The notes under the pieces were generated by a model. It was not told where the DNA came from. It did no database searches and was given only the letters and a program-made list of their open reading frames with translations. From assembly GCA_963783865.1 (NCBI GenBank), contig CAWAPD010000002.1:248001-312000 (forward strand): a DNA stretch of 64,000 bases, read 5' to 3'. The DNA comes from CAWAPD01 sp963783865. GTDB taxonomy: Bacteria > Actinomycetota > Thermoleophilia > UBA2241. A program made the position numbers and the translations under genes. Of the stretch, positions 51,579 to 60,546 are shown piece after piece (position 1 is the stretch's first letter; each line of letters starts with the position of its first letter).

Positions 51579-51614
51579 GAGGGGCGGGCGGCCCGAACGG
51601 GCCGCCCGCCCCTC
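51579..51614. terminator. 16-bp GC hairpin after amt
   Basis: Arms GAGGGGCGGGCGGCCC (51579-51594) and its exact complement (51599-51614) enclose a GAAC loop. It lies between the convergent ends of amt and the minus-strand gene at 51645, so it can serve both. Confidence 0.65.
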
Positions 51615-51644
51615 ACGTCTCTAGGATCCGGCAGCTTCCTGGCT

Positions 51645-52244
51645 TCAGGAGAGGACGGGCTCCGTGGGCTCTCTGAGCTGCGGCATGACGAGGGCCGCGG
51701 CGAACCGTGCCCGCTCCTTCGCCCGGCCCCTCGCCGTCTCGACCGCGGCGGTCAGGAAGGGAAGCAGCGCGTCGTTGTAGGCCTGGACGGCCTCGCCGAT
51801 CTCCGCGACCCGCCGTTCGACGTCGTCGAGGCTCTCCTGGAAGAACGCGTTGGCGACGTCGGCCTTGGGATGCTGCGCCACGTACGCGACCGAGACGCAC
51901 TCCTGCTCGGGGTCCACCCGCGCCTCGCCGAGGTCGAGCTCTTCGTCCCTGGCCAGCAGTGCGATCGTGGCGAAGCCGTCCACCAACACCCAGAGCTCGA
52001 CCGACGTTGCCGGTGTGACCAGCAGGTCGTGTTCCTTGCCGGGATCGCCGGGCAGCTGGAGGCGGGCCGGACGCGGCGAGGCGATCACGGCCCGGCGCAC
52101 CCGCGGCCGCTCCAGGTAGTGCGCCGAGGCGATCTGCTCGGCCAGGTGCGCGGCGTTCTTGGAGATCAGGGTCTCGTCATCGAGCTTGTCGATGCCGAGC
52201 TGCGCGGCGTCGCGCAACGTCTCCAGTCTGCTGCTGAGACTCAC
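51645..52244 (-). CDS. hypothetical cytoplasmic protein
   Basis: Protein of 199 residues; GTG 52244 behind GGGAGGGAAGCC. It is largely helical at both ends (LSSRLETLRDAAQLGIDKLD and FFQESLDDVERRVAEIGEAV), with a central beta segment (SVELWVLVDGFATIALLARD). No signal or membrane segment. No family is recognised. It lies downstream of the CoA-transferase pair on the same strand with a 60-base gap, so it may share the transcript. Confidence 0.65.
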   Translation of the reverse strand: MSLSSRLETLRDAAQLGIDKLDDETLISKNAAHLAEQIASAHYLERPRVRRAVIASPRPARLQLPGDPGKEHDLLVTPATSVELWVLVDGFATIALLARDEELDLGEARVDPEQECVSVAYVAQHPKADVANAFFQESLDDVERRVAEIGEAVQAYNDALLPFLTAAVETARGRAKERARFAAALVMPQLREPTEPVLS

Positions 52245-52304
52245 GGCTTCCCTCCCAGGATGATGCTGGTCGACGCCAACTCTATCGCGCCCGAGGCGCC
52301 GACC

Positions 52305-53108
52305 CTACCCGAGGATCAGGCGCTGCGGGTCGACCTCGGTGCGCAGGATGTGGAGCTGCTCTGCCGTCGGCGGCTCGGCGTCGGCGGCGCGCGACACGTC
52401 GAGCGGGAACCCGGTCTCGTCCTGCACCTGCGCGTCGGTCACGCCGGGGAAGCGCTCGGCCAGGTACATCTCCTTCGTCTCGTCGTCGAAGCGCAGCAGG
52501 CAGCGATCGGTGACGACGGCGAGCGGGCCGCCGCGGGCGAAGCCCGCGGCGGCCCGCGAGTCCCCGCCTTCCAGCCACCCCGGGCTGGTCAGGTAGTCCA
52601 GCTTCTCGACGAACTTCCGCGTGCCGTGACCCATGAAGACGATGTAGCCCGAGGCGAGCGAGGCGGCGTCGCAGGCGCCGCCGCTGCCGGCGAAGCGCAC
52701 CTGCGGGCGGCGCACGTCGCCGATGCAGGTGGAGTTGAGGTTGCCGTAGCGGTCGATCTGGGCCGCGCCGAGGAAGGCGATCGTATGCAGGCGAGGGCTG
52801 GCGATGTAGCTGAACGACTCGACCAGGCCGGCGTTCAGCGACGTCCCGGCCATGACGCGCGAGTCGGCAACGGCCAGCGGGATCTCCTCGAGCGACGGGC
52901 CGATGCCGCCGGTCTCGAAGAAGATCGTCGCCTCGGGCGCGTAGATGCGCTTGGCGGCCATCGCCGCCAGGAGCGCCACGCCGGTGCCGGCGAACACGAT
53001 GTCGCCGTCGCGCACCAGGCGCCCGGCGGCGATCGCCATCATCTCGCGAGAGGTGGCGCCGGAGGCAGCCGCCGCGCCGGCGGCGTTCGTCGCTGTCACA
53101 TCGCTCAC
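52305..53108 (-). CDS. CoA-transferase, subunit B (glutaconate/3-oxoacid type)
   Basis: Protein of 267 residues; GTG 53108 after GGAGGCGACC. The family I CoA-transferase fold is evident. The catalytic-Glu region reads ATIFFETGGIGPSLEE, matching the active subunit of glutaconate-type transferases, so it is not a Glu-less IpdB-like hydrolase. GTSLNAGLVESFSYI and FLGAAQIDRYGNLNS are also family signatures. It moves CoA between acids as one half of a heteromer with the gene 11 bases upstream. Acid substrates cannot be read. Confidence 0.87.
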   Translation of the reverse strand: MSDVTATNAAGAAAASGATSREMMAIAAGRLVRDGDIVFAGTGVALLAAMAAKRIYAPEATIFFETGGIGPSLEEIPLAVADSRVMAGTSLNAGLVESFSYIASPRLHTIAFLGAAQIDRYGNLNSTCIGDVRRPQVRFAGSGGACDAASLASGYIVFMGHGTRKFVEKLDYLTSPGWLEGGDSRAAAGFARGGPLAVVTDRCLLRFDDETKEMYLAERFPGVTDAQVQDETGFPLDVSRAADAEPPTAEQLHILRTEVDPQRLILG

Positions 53109-53118
53109 GGTCGCCTCC

Positions 53119-54144
53119 TCAGCGCCGGTCCAGGCCGCGCGCGTAGCCCAGGCCCGGCTCGGCGGCGAGGCGCTGGAGCGCCTCGCCGCCGAGCCGGGCC
53201 ACGTACCCTTCGTGGTCGCTCACGCCGTACACCCACTTGTCGAGCCAGGCGGCGAAGGCCACATCGTCCTTCGCCGCCGCGCCGTACGCCTTGAGGAACC
53301 CGGGGTCGTAGTCGTAGCGGCGGAACACGCCGGTCGGATGCGCGCCCCACGGCGCCTCGACCACGGCGTCGACCAGGAACGGCGGCAGGCTGTTGCGGTC
53401 GCCGTCCTCGCGCAGCTCGGCGGCCGGCACGACCCGCTCGGCCGAGACGATCACGTGTCGCGCCGACTTGGCCTGCTCGAGGTCGGCGAAGGTCAGCCCC
53501 TCGATCAGCACCGTGCCGTCGTCGCCGGCGACCTGCGCGTGGACCAGCGCCACGTCGGGGGTCAGGGCCGGCAGCAGCACGACCTGCTCGCCGTCGTCGC
53601 CGAACGGGTCGCCGGCCACCAGCAGCTTGTCGTTGGGCAGGAGCGGCCGCCCGTCGCGCCCGTCGGCGGCGGCGCGCTCGTCGGCGTTCACGCCCCAGTG
53701 GGCGACGATGTCGGTGTGGAGGCCCGAGCGAGTCGGGATGAACGGCACGCCGAGCGAACCGGCCAGGAACCGCAGCGCCATCTGGTTGTTGGTGTAGTCC
53801 TCGACCGCGATGTCGCCGTGCTCCACCGCCCGGCGGAACCGGACGCAGGTCGGCGCGAAGCGGCCGTTGCCGCCGTAGGCGATCTCGACCAGCGAGACGC
53901 AGCCGGCGCCGATCAGCGTGTCGAGCGCCTGACCGTTGGAGTGGGCCACGACGTGCAGGCCGCGGACGCCGCGACGCGCGACCTCGTAGACCAGTGCCAT
54001 CGGGTTGCGGTTGATCGTGAATCCGCCGAGGGCGACCTGGGCGCCGTCGGGCACGAAGCGGGCGACCGCCTCGGCGGCGGTCGTCAGCTTCGTGCCCGAC
54101 GGCCCGCCGGCCGCCCCGCCGTTCGTCGCCCGTCTCTCCGCCAT
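53119..54144 (-). CDS. CoA-transferase, subunit A
   Basis: Protein of 341 residues; ATG 54144 follows GGGAGGTGCCG. Begins with a Gly-rich stretch, then TTAAEAVARFVPDGAQVALGGF, the CoA-transferase subunit A entry motif. YGGNGRFAPTCVRFRRAVEH and PNDKLLVAGDPFGDDGEQV are further family segments. Pairs with the downstream B subunit; the two form a likely operon separated by 10 bases. The genes may support the amino-acid or beta-oxidation catabolism indicated elsewhere in the window. Confidence 0.87.
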   Translation of the reverse strand: MAERRATNGGAAGGPSGTKLTTAAEAVARFVPDGAQVALGGFTINRNPMALVYEVARRGVRGLHVVAHSNGQALDTLIGAGCVSLVEIAYGGNGRFAPTCVRFRRAVEHGDIAVEDYTNNQMALRFLAGSLGVPFIPTRSGLHTDIVAHWGVNADERAAADGRDGRPLLPNDKLLVAGDPFGDDGEQVVLLPALTPDVALVHAQVAGDDGTVLIEGLTFADLEQAKSARHVIVSAERVVPAAELREDGDRNSLPPFLVDAVVEAPWGAHPTGVFRRYDYDPGFLKAYGAAAKDDVAFAAWLDKWVYGVSDHEGYVARLGGEALQRLAAEPGLGYARGLDRR

Positions 54145-54318
54145 CGGCACCTCCCGTCGTCGCCGCCGCGCCGGGCCCCGGGAACGCCAAGACCCCCAGG
54201 CAGGCGCGCACGCTCGCTGGGGGTCCGTGTCCGCGGTGGACGCCCGGTGAAGGTCGTCCGAGTCACGGATGCAGCACCACGCATTCTAGCGCACCGCGAC
54301 GCGAAAGGCAGCGGCCGT

Positions 54319-55521
54319 TCAGATCGGCAGCCCGGTCTCCGGGTCGAACAGGTGGGCCTGGACCATGTCGACGACGACGTCGATCGGGGCGCCGACGCCG
54401 GCCGCCGACTGCGGGGCCAGCCGGGCGACCACGACGGAGTCTAGCCGCGGCGACGGCTCGCCGGGCTCGCCGGCCTCGGCCTCGACATGCGCCTCGAGCA
54501 GGTCGCCGGTCACGACCGCGACGCCGGGCACGGCGATCTGCACGAGACGCTCCGCCCCGAGGATCTCGACCGCCGTCGTGTCGCCGCGCAGCAGGTTCGA
54601 CCGCGCGGGAGCGGCAGCCAGCGCGGCGTCCTCGAAGACCTCGGGACGCAGCCCGAGGACGATGTCGCGCCCGGCGAACGCCTCTAGTGCCGCGGGGTCG
54701 CGCGCGGCCGCCACCGGCAGCGGCAGGATCTGGTCGCCGACATGGCAGGCGAACCGCGGCTCGCCCTCGTCGTTCCGCTCCAGGCCGGCCCGGATGAGGT
54801 TCATCTCGGGACTCCCGATGAACGCGGCGACGAACATGTTGCCGGGCCGGTCGTAGAGCTCCTGGGGCGTGTCGACCTGCTGCAGCACGCCGTCGAGCAT
54901 GACCGCCACGCGGTGCCCCATCGTCATCGCCTCGATCTGGTCGTGGGTGACGTAGACGGTCGTCGTGCCCAGATCGCGCTGGATGCGGGCCACCTCGTGG
55001 CGCATCTGGACGCGCAGCTTCGCGTCGAGGTTCGACAGGGGCTCGTCCATGAGGAAGACCTTGGGATCGCGCACGAGCGCCCGTCCCATGGCGACGCGCT
55101 GCCGCTGGCCGCCCGAGAGGGCGCGCGGCTTGCGCGACAGCAGTTCCTCGATGCCGAGGGTCTGCGCCATGCCGGTCACGCGCTTGGAGATCTCGTCGCG
55201 CGACAGCTTGCGCAGCTTGAGCGAGAAGGCGATGTTGTCGAACACCGTCATCTGCGGGTAGAGGGCGTACTCCTGGAACACCATGGCGACGTCGCGGCGC
55301 TGCGGCTCGACGTCGTTCACGACGGCGCCGTCGATGGCGATCTCCCCGGAGGTGATGTCCTCCAGGCCGGCCGTCATCCGCAGGGCCGTCGTCTTGCCGC
55401 AGCCCGAGGGCCCGACCAGGACGACGAACTCGCCGTCGGCGACCTCCAGGTCGAGGTCGCGCACGGCGTGCTGACCCCCGGGGAACACGCGGTTGACCTT
55501 GCGGTAGCTCAGCGTCGCCAC
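54319..55521 (-). CDS. ABC transporter ATP-binding protein (MsmK/UgpC/MalK type)
   Basis: ATPase of 400 residues; ATG 55521 lies 3 bases after the kinase stop. Walker A is GPSGCGKTT, the signature ALSGGQRQRVAMGRAL, Walker B VFLMDEPLSNLD, and the H-loop VYVTHDQ. Residues about 240-400 form the two C-terminal OB-fold regulatory domains of the sugar CUT1 class. It should energise the permeases encoded at 58826-60546 across the regulator; the split of ATPase from permeases is usual where one MsmK serves several importers. Confidence 0.93.
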   Translation of the reverse strand: MATLSYRKVNRVFPGGQHAVRDLDLEVADGEFVVLVGPSGCGKTTALRMTAGLEDITSGEIAIDGAVVNDVEPQRRDVAMVFQEYALYPQMTVFDNIAFSLKLRKLSRDEISKRVTGMAQTLGIEELLSRKPRALSGGQRQRVAMGRALVRDPKVFLMDEPLSNLDAKLRVQMRHEVARIQRDLGTTTVYVTHDQIEAMTMGHRVAVMLDGVLQQVDTPQELYDRPGNMFVAAFIGSPEMNLIRAGLERNDEGEPRFACHVGDQILPLPVAAARDPAALEAFAGRDIVLGLRPEVFEDAALAAAPARSNLLRGDTTAVEILGAERLVQIAVPGVAVVTGDLLEAHVEAEAGEPGEPSPRLDSVVVARLAPQSAAGVGAPIDVVVDMVQAHLFDPETGLPI

Positions 55522-55524
55522 GGC

Positions 55525-56538
55525 TCAGCCTCCTCCCGCCACCAGTGGGACGCACCCGATCAGGCCCACGTCGTCTCCCAGCGCGGCCGGCACGAGCTCG
55601 ACCGCGGCCGCGGCCGGCGGCAGCGCCGCCGCGGCGACCGCGGCCCGCGCCGGGTCGAGCAGCCGGTCGCCTTCGGCGTGGGCGATGCCCCCGCCGACCA
55701 CGATCAGCCGCGGGTTGAACGCATTCACCATGCCGACCACCGCGGCCGCGAAGGCGCGACGCGCGAGCCCCATGATCGCCGCGGCGCGCGGGTCGCCGGC
55801 CCGTTCGGCGGCGGCGACGTCGGCCGCCGTCAGGGCGGCCGGATCGCCGCCGCCCTCGTCCCCGGAGGCTTCGCCGGAGACTGCTTGTGCCGTCGCCTCG
55901 ATGCCCGCCTCACGGCCGGCGCGGGCGATGCCCGCTCCCGAGCACAGCGCCTCGAGGTGCCCGACCCCTCCGCAGCCGCAGACCGGGCCGTCCAGCAGCA
56001 CGGGCACGTGACCGAGCTCCCCGGCCACCCCGCTCGCCCCCGTCATCAGGCGGCCGCCGGTGAACACGGCGCCGCCGAGACCGGTGGACACGGTGAGGTA
56101 GACGAAGTCGTCGACGCCCCGGGCCGCGCCGAAGGCGTGCTCGCCGAGGGCGGCGACCATCGTGTCGCGCTCGACGCGCACCGGCACGCCGAAGCGGCGC
56201 TCCAGCGGCGTCGCGATGTCGAGCCCACGATAGCCGGTCCCGATGTTGGGCGGCGCGACGAGCACTCCGGCGCGCGGGTCCAGTGGGCCGACCGAGGCGA
56301 CGCCGGCGGCCGCGAGCGTGCCGCTCGCGGCCGCCGGCGTCGCCTCCACGGCCCGCCCGGCGACGGTCACGACCGCCCCGGCGAGCTCGTCGGGCGAGCC
56401 GTCGAACGGCGTCCGCGCCCGGTCTCGGCCGACGATCCTGCCGTCGGTCGTGACCACGGCCGCTCGGGTCCAGGTGGCTCCCAGGTCGATCGCCAGCACC
56501 ATCGCCGGCCGTTCCACGTCAACCCTTGACATCGACAT
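55525..56538 (-). CDS. ROK-family sugar kinase
   Basis: Kinase of 337 residues, ATG 56538 after GAGAGAAG. The ATP-binding motif is LAIDLGATWTRAAVV, a second phosphate motif is TVSTGLGGAVFTGG, and the ROK zinc motif is CGCGGVGHLEALCSG preceded by a His in GELGHVPV. No N-terminal helix-turn-helix, so it is an enzyme rather than a repressor. Probably phosphorylates glucose, N-acetylglucosamine or a related hexose brought in by the adjacent importer. It is the first gene of a two-gene unit with the ATPase. Confidence 0.9.
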   Translation of the reverse strand: MSMSRVDVERPAMVLAIDLGATWTRAAVVTTDGRIVGRDRARTPFDGSPDELAGAVVTVAGRAVEATPAAASGTLAAAGVASVGPLDPRAGVLVAPPNIGTGYRGLDIATPLERRFGVPVRVERDTMVAALGEHAFGAARGVDDFVYLTVSTGLGGAVFTGGRLMTGASGVAGELGHVPVLLDGPVCGCGGVGHLEALCSGAGIARAGREAGIEATAQAVSGEASGDEGGGDPAALTAADVAAAERAGDPRAAAIMGLARRAFAAAVVGMVNAFNPRLIVVGGGIAHAEGDRLLDPARAAVAAAALPPAAAAVELVPAALGDDVGLIGCVPLVAGGG

Positions 56539-56563
56539 CTTCTCTCGCCATCATTCTTATAAC

Positions 56564-56592
56564 AATATGACCAAGTCACCTGACAGTGTCAA
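56564..56592 (-). promoter_or_regulatory. promoter of the ROK-ABC unit overlapped by a palindrome (probable GntR operator)
   Basis: On the minus strand TTGACA (56592-56587) and CATATT (56569-56564) are 17 bases apart. The -35 overlaps TGACAGTGTCA (56581-56591), an inverted repeat with 5-bp arms. The adjoining gene codes for a GntR/HutC regulator, so binding here could repress both directions. Confidence 0.5.
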
Positions 56593-56678
56593 CACCGCGA
56601 CGCCGGGCCGGCCTGACAGGACGGGCGCGACCGGCGCCGCTCGCAGCCGGCGCCGGCGCGGCCAAGAGCGGCGGCGGC

Positions 56679-57446
56679 GTGACCGACGTCGCCCTGCAGC
56701 GGGGTCCCGTCCCGCTACACCACCAACTCTACCTGCAGCTGTCGTCGTCGCTCGACGCGGGCCGCTGGGCCCCCGGCGACCGCCTCCCCACCGAGCACGA
56801 CCTCTCCAGCAGCTTCGGCTGCAGCCTGATCACCGTGCGGCGCGCGCTCGACGAGCTGCGCCGTGAGCGGCGCATCGAGCGGATCCCGGGGCGCGGGACC
56901 TTCGTCACCGCGCCCCCGCTCGAGCGCGACCTCACGGCGCTGACCAGCTTCACCGACGAGATGCGCTCGCGCGGACTCGACCCCCAGACGAGGCTCGTGC
57001 AAGCCAAGACCGTGCGCGCCGATCCCGCCGTCGCCGCCGCCCTGCAGCTCGAACCCGGCGAGGAGGCGCTGCTCATCGAGCGGGTCCGCAGCGTCGACGG
57101 CCATCCGCTCATGCTCGAGCAGGCCTACCTGCCGACGTCCCGGTTCCCCGACCTTCCCACCGCTGACCTCGAGCGGGGCTCGCTCTACGAGGTCCTGGCG
57201 GCGCGCTACGGCCTGCGCCCCGTGCGCGCGAACGAGACGATCGAGCCGATCCTGCCCAACGCCCGCGAGGCCGGGCTTCTGGGTCAGTCCCAGCGCCGCC
57301 CCGCGCTACTCATCGAGCTCGTCGCCAGCGCCGACGACGGCTCGCCCATCGAGTACTGCCGCGCCATCGTGCGCGGCGACCGCGCCAGGTATCGCGTCGA
57401 CGCGAGCGGTCCTCGCCTCGACGCCGTGCAACCCGGCACGCCGTGA
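56679..57446 (+). CDS. GntR-family transcriptional regulator (HutC/FarR subfamily)
   Basis: Repressor of about 255 residues. The winged helix region is LHHQLYLQLSSSLDAGRWAP, followed by SFGCSLITVRRALDELRRER, then RIPGRGTFVT. The C-terminal UTRA domain (about 90-250) begins LTSFTDEMRSRGLDPQT and has EEALLIERVRSVDGHPLMLE. The start is put at GTG 56679 (VTDVALQRGPV); a longer version from GTG 56586 would place the start codon inside the palindrome TGACAGTGTCA and add a Pro/Arg-rich tail. UTRA proteins sense sugar phosphates, such as GlcNAc-6-P in NagR/DasR. Confidence 0.88.
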   Translation: MTDVALQRGPVPLHHQLYLQLSSSLDAGRWAPGDRLPTEHDLSSSFGCSLITVRRALDELRRERRIERIPGRGTFVTAPPLERDLTALTSFTDEMRSRGLDPQTRLVQAKTVRADPAVAAALQLEPGEEALLIERVRSVDGHPLMLEQAYLPTSRFPDLPTADLERGSLYEVLAARYGLRPVRANETIEPILPNAREAGLLGQSQRRPALLIELVASADDGSPIEYCRAIVRGDRARYRVDASGPRLDAVQPGTP

Positions 57447-57474
57447 CGGCTGCCGACACGAGGAGGGGGACACG

Positions 57475-58779
57475 ATGAAAGCAGTGCGCATCACCGTCGC
57501 GGCGATGCTGGCGGCGCTCGTGGCGCTCGCCGCCGGCTGCGGCGGGTCGTCGCAGCCGGCGGCGAGCGCCTCGCCGAGCGGGCCGCTCACCGGCACGCTG
57601 ACGGTCTGGGACTACTACGGGTCGGCCACCCCGATCAAACCCGCGGTGGCCGCCTTCCAGAAGCTCAATCCCGACCTCAAGATCAACTACCAGGCCGTCG
57701 ACTACGACACGTTCCAGCAGAAGTTCTCGGTCGGCGTGTCGTCGGGCGCGCCGCCGGATGTCGCCACGCTCGACATGACCTGGATCCCCTCGTACGCCGC
57801 GCAGGGCGTGCTGGCCAACGTGAGCCAGATCTCGGGCGGCAACCTCAACGGCAAGCCCATCACCGACCAGTACACCGCCGGCGCGATCAAGGCGATGACC
57901 TACCAGGACAACCTGGTCACGATGCTGTACGACTTCGACGCCTACGCGCTCTACTACCGCGCCGACCTGTTCGCGCAGAAGGGCATCGCCGTGCCCAAGG
58001 ACTGGACCGAGTTCACCGCCGCCGCCAAGGCGCTCGCCGTGACCAAGGACGGCAAGGCGGTCAAGTACGCCTTCCAGGTGCTGCCCGACACGTTCCACTT
58101 CTCGCAGATGCTGTTCCAGAGCGGCGGCGCGATCCTGAACGGCGACGACACGCAGGCGGTGTTCGACAGCGACGCCGGCGTGACCGCGCTGAACTACATG
58201 AAGAGCTTCCTCGACGACGGCACCGGCGTGTACTGGGGTCCCGACCAGGGCGACTCGAGCGGTATCGCCGGCATCAAGGACGGCCGCATCGCCATGTTCC
58301 TCAACGGGCCGTACATGATGGGCATCCTCAAGGACAGCGCGCCCGAGCAGAAGGGCGACTGGAAGGTCGCGCCGGCGCCGATCAACACGCAGCCCGGCAG
58401 CTACCTCGGCGGCACCGGCCTGACCATCCCGGCCAACGCCAAGAACCCGACGGCGGCGTGGGCGTTCGAGCAGTTCCTGCTCCAGCCCGAGCAGCAGCTC
58501 GGCGTCTACAAGTTCGCCGGCGCCGCGCCGGCCACGACGGCGGCCCTGAACGACCCGCTGCTCACCAAGCCGGACCCGTACTTCGGCGGGCAGGCGCCGT
58601 TCTCGATCTTCATGGACGCGATGTCCACGGCGACCCCGTTCCCGTACGTGCAGGCCTGGGGCGACATCGACACGACGATCAGCGACGGCGTCACCTCGGC
58701 GCTGCTCGGCAAGCAGTCGGCGGCCGACGCGCTGAAGGCCGCCGCCGACCGCACGGACCAGCTCCTGGCCGGGCAGTGA
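57475..58779 (+). CDS. ABC sugar transporter substrate-binding lipoprotein
   Basis: Solute-binding protein of 434 residues; ATG 57475 follows GGAGGGGGACACG. The signal peptide ends at lipobox LAAGC (Cys22). The mature protein starts with a Ser-rich linker then LTGTLTVWDYYGSATPIKPA, the usual first strand of cluster-1 sugar-binding proteins. VGVSSGAPPDVATLDMTWIP and the GRIAMFLNGPYMMGI segment complete the fold. It captures a sugar or oligosaccharide for the two permeases downstream. Confidence 0.93.
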   Translation: MKAVRITVAAMLAALVALAAGCGGSSQPAASASPSGPLTGTLTVWDYYGSATPIKPAVAAFQKLNPDLKINYQAVDYDTFQQKFSVGVSSGAPPDVATLDMTWIPSYAAQGVLANVSQISGGNLNGKPITDQYTAGAIKAMTYQDNLVTMLYDFDAYALYYRADLFAQKGIAVPKDWTEFTAAAKALAVTKDGKAVKYAFQVLPDTFHFSQMLFQSGGAILNGDDTQAVFDSDAGVTALNYMKSFLDDGTGVYWGPDQGDSSGIAGIKDGRIAMFLNGPYMMGILKDSAPEQKGDWKVAPAPINTQPGSYLGGTGLTIPANAKNPTAAWAFEQFLLQPEQQLGVYKFAGAAPATTAALNDPLLTKPDPYFGGQAPFSIFMDAMSTATPFPYVQAWGDIDTTISDGVTSALLGKQSAADALKAAADRTDQLLAGQ

Positions 58780-58825
58780 CGGGCTGAGACGGGCGGGGGG
58801 CGGCCGATGACGAGGGGGCGGTGAC

Positions 58826-59704
58826 GTGGCCGGCCTGAAGCTGCGCCCGCGCACGCGGCGGGCGCTGACGGCCTACGTGCTCATCGCCCCGGCGATGCTG
58901 GCGACGACCGCCTTCCTGCTCGTCCCCATGGCCCTGTCGGCGTACTGGAGCCTGACCGAGTACAACGGCATCACGGCGCCACACTGGGTGGGGCTCCACA
59001 ACTACGTCGCCCTCTTCCACGACCCGCGCTTCGTGCGCTCGCTGACCAACACGATCGCGTTCGTGCTCCTGGGCATGACGATCGGACCGGCGCTGGGCCT
59101 CTGCGCGGCGCTGCTCCTGAACGAGCACATCCACGGGCGCGCCTTCTTCCGCGTCGCCATCTTCCTGCCGGTGACGACGTCGCTCGTGGTCGTGGCCACG
59201 GTGTGGAAGATGCTGCTCAACGACCAGGGCATCGTCAACGCGGCGCTGTCGTTCTTCGGGATCAACGGCCACGCCTGGCTGGCCGACCCGTCGACGGCGC
59301 TGTACGCGGTCATCCTCGTCAGCGTCTGGCAGGGGCTGGGCTTCGAGGCGGTCGTGTTCCTGGCGGCGATGCAGTCGATCCCGCACGAGCTCTACGACGC
59401 CGCCAAGGTCGACGGCGCCGGCACCTGGCGGCGGTTCCGCCACGTCACCCTACCCGGGCTGCGGCCGACGCTGCTGTTCGTCTTCGTGATCGGGATCATC
59501 GGGAGCTTCCAGGTCTTCGACCAGATGTTCGTGATGACCCAGGGCGGGCCGGTAGGTTCGACCGAGACGATCGTGTACTACCTCATCAACCGCTTCCAGG
59601 CGCTCCAGCTCGGCCGCGCCTCGGCGGTCGCCTACGTCCTGCTGGCGATCCTCGCCACGCTGTCGGCGATCCAGTTCCGCCTGTTCGAGGAGCGTGAGTC
59701 GTGA
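58826..59704 (+). CDS. ABC sugar transporter permease 1 (MalF/UgpA type)
   Basis: Permease of 292 residues with six helices; GTG 58826 after GGGGGCGGTGAC. The EAA loop reads IPHELYDAAKVDGAGTWRRF, the contact for the ATPase. Opens LTAYVLIAPAMLATTAFLLV as typical of the family. Its stop overlaps the start of permease 2 by 4 bases. Confidence 0.93.
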   Translation: MAGLKLRPRTRRALTAYVLIAPAMLATTAFLLVPMALSAYWSLTEYNGITAPHWVGLHNYVALFHDPRFVRSLTNTIAFVLLGMTIGPALGLCAALLLNEHIHGRAFFRVAIFLPVTTSLVVVATVWKMLLNDQGIVNAALSFFGINGHAWLADPSTALYAVILVSVWQGLGFEAVVFLAAMQSIPHELYDAAKVDGAGTWRRFRHVTLPGLRPTLLFVFVIGIIGSFQVFDQMFVMTQGGPVGSTETIVYYLINRFQALQLGRASAVAYVLLAILATLSAIQFRLFEERES

Positions 59705-60546
59705 GCCGCAGACGACCGCGGCGGGTGTTCGTCTACGCGGCGCTGATCGGCGCTGCGATCGTGATGCTGGGGCCGTTCTACTGGACGCTGTCGACGTCGT
59801 TCAAGCCGGCCGCCGACGTCTTCGCCTCGCCACCCAAGTGGATCCCCAACCCGTTCTCGCTGCAAGGCTACCGCGACGTCTTCGCGCTGCCGTTCCCGCG
59901 CTACCTGCTCAACAGCGTGATCGTGTCGGTGTCGATCGTCGGCCTGAACGTCGTGTTCGGCACGGCCGCCGCCTATGCGTTCGCCAAGCTGCGGTTCCCC
60001 GGACGCAACACGCTGTTCTTCGTGCTGCTGCTGACGCTGATGGTGCCGTTCCAGGTGAACCTGATCCCGCTCTACCGCATCATGGTCGACCTGCACAACA
60101 TCTCGCCGCTGCTCGGGGCCAACACGTACTTCGGGCTGATCGCGCCCAGCGCCGTGCAGGTGTTCGGCATCTTCCTGATGCGGCAGTTCATCGGCACCAT
60201 CCCCGACGCGATCCTCGAGTCGGCGCGGCTCGACGGAGCGTCGGAGCTGCGCATCCTGCGCTCGATCATCTTCCCGCTGGCGTCGCCGGCCATCGCCACC
60301 CTCGCCATCTTCACCTTCGTCGCGGCGTGGAACGACTTCCTCTGGCCGCTGATCGTGACCAACACCGACAGCATGCGCACGCTGCCGGTCGGCCTCGCGC
60401 TGCTCTCGCGCAAGAACACGCTCAACTGGTCGGCCACGATGGCCGGCGCCGTGATCACGGTGATCCCCATGCTGGCGGTGTTCGCCGTGCTGCAGCGCCG
60501 CTTCATCGAGGGGCTCACGGCAGGCTCCGTGAAGGGCGCGGGATGA
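59701..60546 (+). CDS. ABC sugar transporter permease 2 (MalG/UgpE type)
   Basis: Permease of 281 residues, six helices; GTG 59701 in an overlap with permease 1. The N-terminal FYWTLSTSFKPAADVFASPP and the EAA loop IPDAILESARLDGASELRIL are MalG-type features. Heterodimerises with permease 1 to import sugar. The stop overlaps the SIS-gene start (ATGA). Confidence 0.93.
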   Translation: MSRRRPRRVFVYAALIGAAIVMLGPFYWTLSTSFKPAADVFASPPKWIPNPFSLQGYRDVFALPFPRYLLNSVIVSVSIVGLNVVFGTAAAYAFAKLRFPGRNTLFFVLLLTLMVPFQVNLIPLYRIMVDLHNISPLLGANTYFGLIAPSAVQVFGIFLMRQFIGTIPDAILESARLDGASELRILRSIIFPLASPAIATLAIFTFVAAWNDFLWPLIVTNTDSMRTLPVGLALLSRKNTLNWSATMAGAVITVIPMLAVFAVLQRRFIEGLTAGSVKGAG

